Shown here: positions 15,969-24,444 of the stretch, piece after piece | Layout of the letters: every line of letters begins with the position of its first letter | How positions within the stretch are numbered: position 1 is the first letter of the stretch | Assembly (NCBI GenBank): GCA_029237775.1 | Contig: JAQZBR010000002.1 | Coordinates: forward strand, 372,001 to 436,000 | From: Bacteroidota bacterium | GTDB taxonomy: Bacteria > Bacteroidota > Bacteroidia > 2-12-FULL-35-15 | DNA length: 64,000 bases | Direction of reading: 5' to 3' | Translations under genes and position numbers: made by a program | The notes under the pieces: generated by a model | What the model was told of the DNA's origin: nothing | Database searches by the model: none | What the model saw: only the letters and a program-made list of their open reading frames with translations

Positions 15969-17225
15969 TTATTTTATTTCAGAATGCAATGCGATCTTAT
16001 CCGACATATACTGTCCTGATTTCAGCTTTCCAACGATCTTTGAGAAACAATCAATTGTATAGTTTACATCTTCAATTGTATGAACCGCTGTCGGGATCAA
16101 ACGTAAAATAATCATGCCTTTCGGTACAACCGGGTAAACAACCATTGAACAGAAAACGTTGTAGTTTTCACGAAGGTCAAGGATCAGGTTAGTGGCCTCA
16201 GGTATAGAACCATTCATATAAACCGGGGTTACACATGAATTTGTATCTCCGATCTCGAATCCCGCTTTTTTCAGTCCTGACTGTAAAGCACGGGTGATCT
16301 CCCATAACTTATCTTTTAACTCCGGTTTGGTATTGATCAGCTCCAAACGCTTTAGCAATCCAACAACTAAAGGCATTGGCAATGCTTTTGCGAAGATCTG
16401 CGAACGCATGTTGTAACGTAAATATTCCACGATTTGCTCTTCGCTGGAAATAAATCCACCGATCAAAGCAAACGATTTCGCAAACGTTCCGAAATAAATA
16501 TCGATCCCATCCTGGCAGCCTTGCTCCTCGCCTGTTCCTGCACCAGTTTTACCAAGTGTTCCGATACCATGCGCGTCATCAACAAATAAACGGAATTTGA
16601 ATTTTTTCTTCAGGTCAACGATCTCTTTTAATTTTCCCTGATCGCCACGCATACCGAAAACACCTTCTGTAATGACCAGGATAGATCCGTTCTGCGCTTC
16701 AGCTAATTTTGTAGCACGCTCTAATTGTTTTTCGCAATCAGCGATATCATTGTGTTTGAACACATATCTTTTTCCCATGTGGAGACGAACTCCGTCAAGG
16801 ATACATGCATGTGATTCTGCATCGTAGACGATTACATCATGGCGGTCAACAAGACAATCAATAGCAGATACCATCGCCTGGTATCCAAAATTACAAAGGA
16901 TAGTATCTTGTTTCTGAACAAGGGCAGAAAGGCCTGCTTCAAGTTTTTCGTGGTTATTGGAATTTCCGCTCATCATCCTTGCGCCCATTGGCATTGCAAA
17001 TCCGAACTCGGCAGCAGCCTCTGCGTCCGCTTTTCTTACTTCAGGATGATTAGCTAATCCAAGATAATTATTAAGACTCCAGTTTAAACGCTCTTTCCCT
17101 CTGAACATCATACGTGGCCCGATATCTCCTTCCAGCTTAGGGAAGGTAAAATAGCCGTGTGATTCTTTTGCATGCATCCCGATAGGACCGCGGTTAGCTT
17201 TTATCTTTTCAAATAGATCTTTCAT
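15969..17225 (-). CDS. Alpha-oxoamine synthase (serine palmitoyltransferase / KBL-like PLP enzyme)
   Basis: 418 residues. The PLP-binding core is present: His139 stacking residue (ESHA), DDAHG (residues 216-220) and the Schiff-base Lys250 (TFAKSF). Members condense an amino acid with an acyl-CoA, as in sphingolipid, KBL or sulfonolipid synthesis; the substrate is not deducible. GARMMSGNSNNHEKLE and GMRGDQGKLKEI are the segments that place it with the Bacteroidota group. It stands alone on the minus strand, divergent from bamD. Likely role is making a membrane lipid base, by inference. Confidence 0.8.
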   Translation of the reverse strand: MKDLFEKIKANRGPIGMHAKESHGYFTFPKLEGDIGPRMMFRGKERLNWSLNNYLGLANHPEVRKADAEAAAEFGFAMPMGARMMSGNSNNHEKLEAGLSALVQKQDTILCNFGYQAMVSAIDCLVDRHDVIVYDAESHACILDGVRLHMGKRYVFKHNDIADCEKQLERATKLAEAQNGSILVITEGVFGMRGDQGKLKEIVDLKKKFKFRLFVDDAHGIGTLGKTGAGTGEEQGCQDGIDIYFGTFAKSFALIGGFISSEEQIVEYLRYNMRSQIFAKALPMPLVVGLLKRLELINTKPELKDKLWEITRALQSGLKKAGFEIGDTNSCVTPVYMNGSIPEATNLILDLRENYNVFCSMVVYPVVPKGMIILRLIPTAVHTIEDVNYTIDCFSKIVGKLKSGQYMSDKIALHSEIK

Positions 17226-17353
17226 AATGATAAAATTTTAATTTTAGAAGTGCGAAAATAAGGCTTTAACAGGGATATTCAAAACCTTTTTAATTAACAT
17301 GTTATTCTCAAAAGTTAAAAAAAGTAAATACCGGTTTTTTGCCTTAAAATAAC

Positions 17354-17361
17354 TATATTTG
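17354..17361 (+). promoter_or_regulatory. -7 box TATATTTG for bamD
   Basis: An exact match to TAnnTTTG 10 bp upstream of the bamD ATG at 17372. No good -33 element at standard spacing was found. Confidence 0.5.
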
Positions 17362-17371
17362 CACCCAATTT

Positions 17372-18340
17372 ATGACCAAAAACAACCTGTTTATATCTTT
17401 TTTAGTATGTCTGCTGATACTCGTGTATTCATGCAACAGTGAAAAAAAGATCTATTATTCCGATGGCGGTACTGAAAAAGTCCGTGAAAGCGATGACAGC
17501 ATTAGCAAATTCCGCCTCGCATTCCGTAAAATGGGCCGTGTTTTTAAAAAAGATGAGGATAAAGAAAAAAAGTTCTCAATCACTATCGGCCGCTACAACA
17601 AGCTTGTAAAAAACGGCTCACTGGAAGATAAATACCAGGCAGCCATCAGATATTTTGAAAAAGAAGAATACACCAAAGCCCTTACCCTTTTTGAAGAGTT
17701 AATGAGTGTTTACCGCGGGACTTCCAGGGGTGAAGAAGTGCATTACTACTATGCTTATTGCAATTATAACCTTCAGGACTACCTCGTTGCCGGTTACCAG
17801 TTCAGAAATTACGCGCGGGTGTTCCCTTTAGGCAAACATGCTGAGGAATGCGCCTATATGAATGCTTATTGTTTTTATCTGAATTCACCTGAATACAGTC
17901 TTGATCAGATCGATACTAAACTAGCAATCAAGGAGTTCCAGAGTTTTGTTAACCGATACCCTCAGAGTGAGAGAATCCCGAAATGTAACGAGCTGATCGA
18001 CCAGCTCAGAGGGAAATTAGAGAGAAAGTCTTTCGAAACTGCCATGCTTTTCTATAATATGAACGATTACAAGGCAGCGATAACCTCCTTTCTCAATCAC
18101 AATAAGGATTTCCCGGGAAATCAGCATGAGGAACAGTTCAATTACCTGACTATAAAATCGTATTATTTACTGGCTTTGAACAGTATAGAGTCAAAAAAAC
18201 AGGAGCGTTTTAAGGCTGCTGTCGATTCTTATGCTAAATTTGCAGAGTCGTTTCCTAAAAGCAGCTATTTAAAAGATGCTGAATCGATAGAAAAGAGTGC
18301 CGCTAAAAATTTAGAGAAGTATAACAAATCAACATTATAA
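17372..18340 (+). CDS. bamD: Outer membrane assembly lipoprotein BamD
   Basis: 322 residues. It is the lipoprotein partner of BamA, with a lipobox ending VYSC (Cys21) and a set of tetratricopeptide helices (about residues 80-300: YFEKEEYTKALTLFEEL, YCNYNLQDYLVAGYQFRNYARVFP). In Bacteroidota this gene leads the cluster bamD-rpoZ-coaBC-porD-recN. The -7 box at 17354-17361 fits as its promoter. The protein is longer than the E. coli homologue (245 residues), as typical of the phylum. Confidence 0.9.
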   Translation: MTKNNLFISFLVCLLILVYSCNSEKKIYYSDGGTEKVRESDDSISKFRLAFRKMGRVFKKDEDKEKKFSITIGRYNKLVKNGSLEDKYQAAIRYFEKEEYTKALTLFEELMSVYRGTSRGEEVHYYYAYCNYNLQDYLVAGYQFRNYARVFPLGKHAEECAYMNAYCFYLNSPEYSLDQIDTKLAIKEFQSFVNRYPQSERIPKCNELIDQLRGKLERKSFETAMLFYNMNDYKAAITSFLNHNKDFPGNQHEEQFNYLTIKSYYLLALNSIESKKQERFKAAVDSYAKFAESFPKSSYLKDAESIEKSAAKNLEKYNKSTL

Positions 18341-18344
18341 GAAA

Positions 18345-18674
18345 ATGGACTACAAAAAAACAAATGCCGATCTTACTACCACAACCCGTGATTTACGTGA
18401 AATGGATTCTAAAACCGGTAACCTTTACGAAAGTATTGCGATTGTTTCTAAACGTGCAAATCAGATCAGCTCTGAAATGAAGGAAGAGTTAACAAACAAG
18501 TTAGCTGAGTTCGCTTCTCATACAGATAACCTTGAAGAGATCTTCGAAAACCGCGAGCAGATCGAAATTTCTAAATATTACGAGCGTTTGCCAAAACCTT
18601 CTTTGATCGCGATCAACGAATTTTTGGAAGACAAAATTTATTACCGTAATCCTACAATCGAAGTACAGAAATAA
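18345..18674 (+). CDS. rpoZ: RNA polymerase omega subunit (Bacteroidota type)
   Basis: 109 residues. It assists assembly of the beta' subunit. The conserved omega core is TGNLYESIAIVSKRANQISSEMKEEL (positions about 25-50), and the C-terminal half (YERLPKPSLIAINEFLEDKIYYRNP) is a Bacteroidota-specific part. It starts 4 bp after bamD and is followed by a strong hairpin before coaBC. Confidence 0.88.
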   Translation: MDYKKTNADLTTTTRDLREMDSKTGNLYESIAIVSKRANQISSEMKEELTNKLAEFASHTDNLEEIFENREQIEISKYYERLPKPSLIAINEFLEDKIYYRNPTIEVQK

Positions 18675-18689
18675 TTTAATCTGGATCAG

Positions 18690-18753
18690 ATTGGCAGTTA
18701 ACTTTAGCACCGGCTTAAACACCGCTTTTAAAGTTAGCTGCCAATTTTTTTTG
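18690..18753 (+). terminator. Strong terminator/attenuator-like hairpin between rpoZ and coaBC
   Basis: ATTGGCAG (18690-18697) pairs with CTGCCAAT (18738-18745), then TAACTTTA (18699-18706) with TAAAGTTA (18729-18736), with a T-G wobble between. This gives a stem of about 17 bp closed by a 22-nt loop and followed by at least seven T. It ends 6 nt before the coaBC ATG at 18759. It would either end bamD-rpoZ transcription or act as an attenuator for the downstream genes. Confidence 0.85.
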
Positions 18754-18758
18754 AGGCT

Positions 18759-19982
18759 ATGTTAAAAAACAAGAACATACTGATCGGAGTTTCAGGAAGT
18801 ATTGCTGCGTATAAATCAGCATTCCTGGTTCGCCTGTTGGTTAAAGCCGGTGCGAATGTCAAGGTCATCATGACCGAAGCTGCTACCGGATTCATTACGC
18901 CTCTCACCCTCTCTACCCTTTCAAAGAATCCTGTCCTTATCGACTTTACAAAAAACAAAGAAGGTGAATGGAACAATCACGTTGAGCTTGGCCTTTGGGC
19001 TGATGCTTTAGTAATTGCTCCGGCAAGCGCCAACACTATTGCTAAAATGGCTAATGGCATTTGCGACAATCTTTTGCTTGCGACCTATTTATCCGCCCGC
19101 TGCAAAGTATATCTGGCACCTGCAATGGACCTTGATATGTATAAGCACAAGGCAACCATCGATAATTTAAAACGTCTTCAATCGTTCGGCAATGGTATAA
19201 TCGCGCCCGGAAACGGTGAGCTTGCGAGTGGCCTGTTTGGCGAAGGAAGAATGGCTGAGCCGGAAGAAATCATTGAGTTCCTTGAAAAACAATTTTCATC
19301 TTCATTGCCATTAAGTGGTAAGAAAGTTCTGGTTACTGCCGGACCGACGTATGAAGCGATTGATCCGGTTCGTTTCATCGGAAATCATTCTTCAGGTAAA
19401 ATGGGTTTTGCACTCGCAGAAGAGCTTGCCTCACAAGGCGCTGATGTTACGCTGGTGTGCGGTCCGAACAGCTTAAGTCTTACGAATAAAAATATTTCAA
19501 AGATTGATATCACTTCTGCCGAAGAGCTTTACAATGCTTCGGTTAAAGCATTCAAGAATGCAGATGTCGCCATACTTTCTGCTGCAGTTGCTGATTACAA
19601 GCCTGCTTCTACGGCAAAACAAAAGATAAAGAAAACTGAGGCGACAAAAAATATTGAGCTGGTTCCGACAAAGGATACACTTGCAGAGCTTGGAAAATTA
19701 AAAAAAACGAAACAGCTCTTGGTCGGCTTTGCGCTTGAAACGAACAACGAAGTGGAAAATGCAAAAGCAAAGATCAAAAAGAAAAATCTCGACCTGATCG
19801 TTTTAAATTCATTGAACGACAAAGGAGCAGGATTTAAAAGCGATTCTAACAAGATCACGATCATCGACAAGAATAATAAAAGCATTAAATTTGAGTTGAA
19901 AAGCAAGGCTGAAGTGGCGAAAGATATTGTAAATGTTATATCCAAACTTCTCAATCCTAAATCACAAAATCTTAAATCCTGA
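18759..19982 (+). CDS. coaBC: Bifunctional phosphopantothenoylcysteine decarboxylase / phosphopantothenate-cysteine ligase
   Basis: 407 residues. CoaC part (about 1-185): the FMN-binding GVSGSIAAYK, PASANTIAKMANGICDNLL and APAMDLDMY; CoaB part (about 186-400): VTAGPTYEAIDPVRFIGNHSSGKMG. It converts phosphopantothenate to phosphopantetheine on the way to coenzyme A, in the cytoplasm. The ATG follows a terminator-like hairpin by 6 bp. Its last residues (NPKSQNLKS) are encoded by AAATC-type heptad repeats at 19950-19985, so the C-terminus is probably not conserved. porD follows 6 bp downstream. Confidence 0.93.
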   Translation: MLKNKNILIGVSGSIAAYKSAFLVRLLVKAGANVKVIMTEAATGFITPLTLSTLSKNPVLIDFTKNKEGEWNNHVELGLWADALVIAPASANTIAKMANGICDNLLLATYLSARCKVYLAPAMDLDMYKHKATIDNLKRLQSFGNGIIAPGNGELASGLFGEGRMAEPEEIIEFLEKQFSSSLPLSGKKVLVTAGPTYEAIDPVRFIGNHSSGKMGFALAEELASQGADVTLVCGPNSLSLTNKNISKIDITSAEELYNASVKAFKNADVAILSAAVADYKPASTAKQKIKKTEATKNIELVPTKDTLAELGKLKKTKQLLVGFALETNNEVENAKAKIKKKNLDLIVLNSLNDKGAGFKSDSNKITIIDKNNKSIKFELKSKAEVAKDIVNVISKLLNPKSQNLKS

Positions 19983-19985
19983 ATT
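19950..19985 (+). repeat. AAATC-type heptad array at coaBC 3' end
   Basis: Units CTCAATC, CTAAATC, ACAAAATC (8 bp), TTAAATC, CTGAATT run through the end of coaBC, including its stop codon, and towards the GTG start of porD. Confidence 0.55.
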
Positions 19986-19988
19986 TCC

Positions 19989-20888
19989 GTGCGTAAATTA
20001 ATTTCAGCCATCCTTATAATTATCTCTGCGGTCCGCTTACAGGCTCAGGAATTGAATTGCCAGGTACAGGTGCTTTCCCAGCAAATCCCGGGATCTGATA
20101 AGAGTATGTTCACTGCTATGCAGACAGCGATCTTCGAATTCATGAACAATCGTAAATGGACGAATGAAACATTCAAGCTTGAAGAACGGATCGATTGCAG
20201 TATCCTTATAAACTTGACAGAAAAGATCAGCTCAGAGGAATACAAAGGCACATTTCAGATCCAGTCGAGAAGGCCGATCTACAAAACTTCCTACAACTCT
20301 GTTTTGTTGAATTTTAACGATCAGGATTTCCAATTCAAGTACAATGAAAATCAGCCATTGGAATTTTCTGAAAACACATTCACAAACAATCTAACTGCAG
20401 TACTTGGATTTTACGCATACATGATCATCGGCCTTGATTATGATTCCTATGCATTAAATGGAGGAACCCCTTATCTTCAAAGGGCTCTGGCAATCTCCAA
20501 CCAGGCACAGGATGCGGCAGAACCGGGCTGGAAAGCTTTTGAAAGCAACAAAAACCGGTACTGGATGATCAACAATCTTATGGATGCATCTTTTGTTCCA
20601 TTGCGTGAATGCTATTATAACTATCACCGTAAAGGACTCGATGTTATGACTGAAAATAAAGAAGGAGCCCGCACCGCGATCGCAGAAAGCATTGAAGAGC
20701 TAAGAAAAATCCATTCAATTAAACCATTATCTTTTAATCTCCAGATCTTCTTCAATGCAAAGTCAGACGAAGTGATAAATATTTTCTCCGGAGCATTTAC
20801 TGATGAGAAGGCCAAGATCGTGAATACGCTGAACGAGATCGATCCTACCAACGCAAATAAGTACGCGAAGATCAATAACTCTAATTAG
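19989..20888 (+). CDS. porD: PorD-type T9SS protein (DUF4835)
   Basis: 299 residues, GTG start 6 bp after coaBC. The N-terminus is a signal peptide (cleavage after RLQAQ near residue 20). The body has ELNCQVQV, FMNNRKWT, GAFTDEKAKIVNTLNEIDPTN and other DUF4835 hallmarks. In Bacteroidota this family is the PorD protein needed for T9SS. It is the only T9SS machinery component recognised in the window and matches the conserved order coaBC-porD-recN. Periplasmic or outer-membrane location expected. Confidence 0.85.
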   Translation: MRKLISAILIIISAVRLQAQELNCQVQVLSQQIPGSDKSMFTAMQTAIFEFMNNRKWTNETFKLEERIDCSILINLTEKISSEEYKGTFQIQSRRPIYKTSYNSVLLNFNDQDFQFKYNENQPLEFSENTFTNNLTAVLGFYAYMIIGLDYDSYALNGGTPYLQRALAISNQAQDAAEPGWKAFESNKNRYWMINNLMDASFVPLRECYYNYHRKGLDVMTENKEGARTAIAESIEELRKIHSIKPLSFNLQIFFNAKSDEVINIFSGAFTDEKAKIVNTLNEIDPTNANKYAKINNSN

Positions 20889-20990
20889 GCGGGAGATTGT
20901 AGGGAGAAGAATTTTTCCTATAACTGATTTGTTTAAACATATTAAGAAAATTCCAGAGGGATATTTTTTATTCGTGTATTAACATTCAAT

Positions 20991-22583
20991 ATGAAAAAAC
21001 TATTATTTTTTGTTACAGCTTTCTTCTTCTTGACAATCGCAAACGGACAGACTTACTTTCATATGCGATATGGCTCTTCATTTCATGACGAAGCAAGGAA
21101 AGTAATCCAGTCAGGAGATGGGAATTTTTTAGTAGCTGGACTGACGGGGGGATTCGGTTCAGGTGGCAATCCCTTTATCATGAAAGTAGATCATTTTGGG
21201 ACAATTTTGTGGCTTAAAGATTATGCTGGGATTAATGTAGATATCATGTTTGATATTATTGAGCTCTCAAACGGCAGCAAGGAGTTGATGATGTGTGGCG
21301 CCACAAATAGTTATGGTGCAGGTTTTAGAGATGGATTCGTGATGCGCACAGATAGCCTCGGAAATTTAATATGGGCAAAAGCTTATGGTTCCTATCAATA
21401 TGAAGAATTCTATAAAATAGCGGAGGGAGAACCGGGTACTTTTTATGTGTCTGGTTTTGCCCCGGATCCCAATAGTGCCGGATCATCAGGAACCACTATC
21501 ATGAAAATAGATGATTCAGGCAATGCATTATGGACGAAATGGGTCAACTCTTGGTCTCCCCAGGGAATAGGTTGGTGGCCAGTTAGTGTTACACCCCTAA
21601 AATCGGGAGGGGTTGTTCTTTGTGGATGTAATCAGAATTCCCAAATTGATGTATATAAATTTTCTTTATCTGGTAATCTGATTTGGTCAAAACAATATTC
21701 ACCGGGTGGGTATGGCCTGTCAAGTTTTGAGAACAAAAAAGGAGAAATTCTAATTAATCATTCTGTCGGGAATATAAACACAGTTTCTCAATCTGTTGAT
21801 ATTTGCATTTTAAAAATAGATAGCAGTGGAAATTTTATATGGGATAAATGCTATGGTGGTACTTTTGACGATTTCGGCAAATCTATTACAAATACTACAG
21901 ATGATGGTATTCTGATTAGTGGAGAAACAAATAGTATTGGCAATGGCGACTTAGACGCTTGTTTAATAAAACTAGACTCTAGCGGATTTGTACAATGGTC
22001 AAAAGTATACGGATCTGCGTGGACCGAACTAACATGCAATGGTTTTCAGACGTCTGATAAAAATTATATTCTTGCAGGTCAAACATGGTCTGTTGGCACT
22101 AATCCCGACAGTTCCAAAGTTTATCTCGTTAGAACAGACTCTTTAGGTAATTCTAATTGCAATGCGAGTCCATGGACCCCTATTGTAAGTAATCAGATAT
22201 TAAGCCACTCCAATGTATCTGCACCAATAAATCTGGCATTTTTAAGTAATCCAATTTCATGGCCGGTTAACAATCGCCATTTCTATTCAGCTGTAATATG
22301 TACTCCCACTTCAGTAGGTTTTTTCAACAAAACATATAATACAAATGTTATTTTCCAAAATCCATTTTCCGATCAGACTGTTTTGCATACATCTACTACT
22401 TTACAAAACGCCTCCATGTCCATTTATAATTCAGTGGGTATACTTGTAAAACAACTGACTGGTCTTGACGGGGAAACGATTATTTTTAATCGAGACAATT
22501 TAGCCGATGGAATGTATTACTTTCAGATCATTCAAGACGGAAAATTATTTACTACAAACAAATGTTTAATTATGGACCTTTAA
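20991..22583 (+). CDS. T9SS cargo protein with beta-propeller-like repeats, inserted between porD and recN
   Basis: 530 residues: a signal peptide (to about residue 20), six to seven repeats of about 50 residues (GGT/FGSG..., D..LIKLDSSGFVQWSKVYG pattern) and a C-terminal T9SS sorting-like domain from NVIFQNPFSD (about residue 452) to the end. It resembles the protein at 5372-6838. Most Bacteroidota genomes have porD directly followed by recN; this gene and a heptad array separate them here. Its coding region is AT-rich and has no obvious promoter match. Ligand unknown. Confidence 0.75.
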   Translation: MKKLLFFVTAFFFLTIANGQTYFHMRYGSSFHDEARKVIQSGDGNFLVAGLTGGFGSGGNPFIMKVDHFGTILWLKDYAGINVDIMFDIIELSNGSKELMMCGATNSYGAGFRDGFVMRTDSLGNLIWAKAYGSYQYEEFYKIAEGEPGTFYVSGFAPDPNSAGSSGTTIMKIDDSGNALWTKWVNSWSPQGIGWWPVSVTPLKSGGVVLCGCNQNSQIDVYKFSLSGNLIWSKQYSPGGYGLSSFENKKGEILINHSVGNINTVSQSVDICILKIDSSGNFIWDKCYGGTFDDFGKSITNTTDDGILISGETNSIGNGDLDACLIKLDSSGFVQWSKVYGSAWTELTCNGFQTSDKNYILAGQTWSVGTNPDSSKVYLVRTDSLGNSNCNASPWTPIVSNQILSHSNVSAPINLAFLSNPISWPVNNRHFYSAVICTPTSVGFFNKTYNTNVIFQNPFSDQTVLHTSTTLQNASMSIYNSVGILVKQLTGLDGETIIFNRDNLADGMYYFQIIQDGKLFTTNKCLIMDL

Positions 22584-22669
22584 ATCTGTATTAATTTCTG
22601 TCTTTCGCATTAGATTTGCTATTATATCTTTTCGCAGAAACACTACTTCCAACTCCTTTTCTTTCTCCG

Positions 22670-22718
22670 AACAACCAACTACAAACCACTAACTAACAGT
22701 AACTAACTAAAAACTGTT
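22670..22718 (+). repeat. Seven-unit AAC heptad array upstream of recN
   Basis: AACAACC, AACTACA, AACCACT, AACTAAC, AGTAACT, AACTAAA, AACTGTT run without a gap in the 204-bp interval before recN (ATG 22787). Same period and same AAC start as the other arrays. Confidence 0.7.
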
Positions 22719-22786
22719 GATTTCTTTTTCTCCGCAATTTCCGGAATGCCTATTAAACCCTTAATTTTAGGTACAATTTTAAAATC

Positions 22787-24442
22787 ATGCTAAAACACTT
22801 ATCAGTACAGAACTACGCGCTGATCGACAAACTTGATGTGGATCTGAAGGACGGATTAACGATCATTACCGGGGAGACAGGTGCAGGAAAATCCATTTTG
22901 CTTGGTGCATTGGGACTGATCGCAGGTTCACGCGCTGATACGCAATCACTGCAGGACAAAACCAGGAAATGCATCATCGAAGCTGAATTTAATATCAAAG
23001 GATATTCCCTTAAAGACTTTTTCAAAGAGCATGAGCTTGATTTTGAGGAAGTCACTACCATACGCAGGGAGATCAATCCTGAAGGCAAATCGAGGGCCTT
23101 CATCAATGACACTCCGGTTACTTTAAATCAGTTGAAGGAGCTTGGTGAAAGACTGATCGACATTCATTCCCAACATCAGACCTTATCGCTTAACGGAAGT
23201 GATTTCCAGCTTTCTGTGGTTGATGCTTATGCAAAACATGAAAGCTTACTTGAGGAGTATCACAACGATTTCAGGTCATTTAAAAGTCTGGAAATACAAT
23301 TGAATGAGCTGGTCGAAAAAGAAGCACAGGCAAAAAAAGACCTTGATTATTTTCAGTTCCAGTTCAATGAGCTGGAGGATGCCGGGTTAAAAACCGGTGA
23401 GCAATCTTCAATGGAGCAGGAGCTTGAAACCCTGAATAATGCCGAAGACATCAAATCCAATTTATCAAAGGCATTCAGTTCACTGAATGGTGGCGAGCAA
23501 AATCTGCTTTCATCGCTTAATGAGATCAAAGCACTTCTGAATTCAATGGCTAAGTTCAAACCGGAGATCGCGGAACTAAGTGCGAGGCTGAACAGCAGCT
23601 ATATCGAGCTGAAAGACATTTCCAATGAGATCGAATCACTGGAGCAGGAAGTCGTTTATGATCCCAAGCAAATAGACATCCTGAATGAGAAGCTGGATGC
23701 CATTTACAGACTTCAGCAAAAACACCAGGTTAAAACAATTGAAGAACTGATCGCGATCAAAGATGAATTGAGCAATAAGCTTCTTGATTTCAGTTCGCTT
23801 GAAAATGAAATAGAAAAGACGAAAGCTGCACTTGATAAAGTAAACAAAGCTCTCAGTACAAAAGCAAAAACAATTTCCGATAACCGCAAAAAGGTGATCC
23901 CTAAAATTGAAAAAGAAATTGCTTCCCTCCTCTCCTCTTTATCAATGCCGAATGCACAGCTGCAGATCACTCAAACCATTGGTGAAACTTTCAGTGCGAC
24001 AGGGATCGATAAGATCAGTTTCTTATTCTCTGCCAATAAAGGCAGCGATTTCAAAGAGCTGAACAAAGTGGCTTCCGGTGGTGAGCTTTCCAGATTGATG
24101 TTAAGCATCAAATCATTGATCGCACAACTAACAGCCCTACCTACAATTATTTTTGATGAGATAGACACAGGAGTTTCAGGAGATGTGGCTGATAAGGTTG
24201 GAACGATCATGAATGCTATGTCTGCAAAGATGCAGGTGATCACTATCACGCACTTACCTCAGATAGCAAGTAAAGGCCAGTCGCATTTGTTTGTTTATAA
24301 AGAAGACAAGAACAACAAGACCTACAGCAATATCAAAAAGCTGAATTCAGAAGAGCGGATTCAGGAAGTTGCAAAAATGCTGAGCACTGGCACTCCAACA
24401 GCTGCAGCTATCAGCAATGCAAAAGAATTATTAAATCAATAA
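22787..24442 (+). CDS. recN: DNA repair protein RecN
   Basis: 551 residues, the normal size. It is an SMC-like ATPase that joins broken DNA ends for recombination repair. Walker A GETGAGKS (29-36), a coiled-coil middle (about residues 160-360), the ABC signature SGGELSR and a Walker B IIFDEIDTGVSGD near residues 456-468. It is separated from porD by a T9SS cargo gene and a heptad array. An SdiA-regulated-like gene follows by 2 bp. Confidence 0.95.
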   Translation: MLKHLSVQNYALIDKLDVDLKDGLTIITGETGAGKSILLGALGLIAGSRADTQSLQDKTRKCIIEAEFNIKGYSLKDFFKEHELDFEEVTTIRREINPEGKSRAFINDTPVTLNQLKELGERLIDIHSQHQTLSLNGSDFQLSVVDAYAKHESLLEEYHNDFRSFKSLEIQLNELVEKEAQAKKDLDYFQFQFNELEDAGLKTGEQSSMEQELETLNNAEDIKSNLSKAFSSLNGGEQNLLSSLNEIKALLNSMAKFKPEIAELSARLNSSYIELKDISNEIESLEQEVVYDPKQIDILNEKLDAIYRLQQKHQVKTIEELIAIKDELSNKLLDFSSLENEIEKTKAALDKVNKALSTKAKTISDNRKKVIPKIEKEIASLLSSLSMPNAQLQITQTIGETFSATGIDKISFLFSANKGSDFKELNKVASGGELSRLMLSIKSLIAQLTALPTIIFDEIDTGVSGDVADKVGTIMNAMSAKMQVITITHLPQIASKGQSHLFVYKEDKNNKTYSNIKKLNSEERIQEVAKMLSTGTPTAAAISNAKELLNQ

Positions 24443-24444
24443 TT

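Noticed and set aside
19595-20011. 138-codon frame opposite coaBC
   Set aside because: It is a low-complexity Ser/Phe-rich shadow of the Lys/Asp-rich sense strand.
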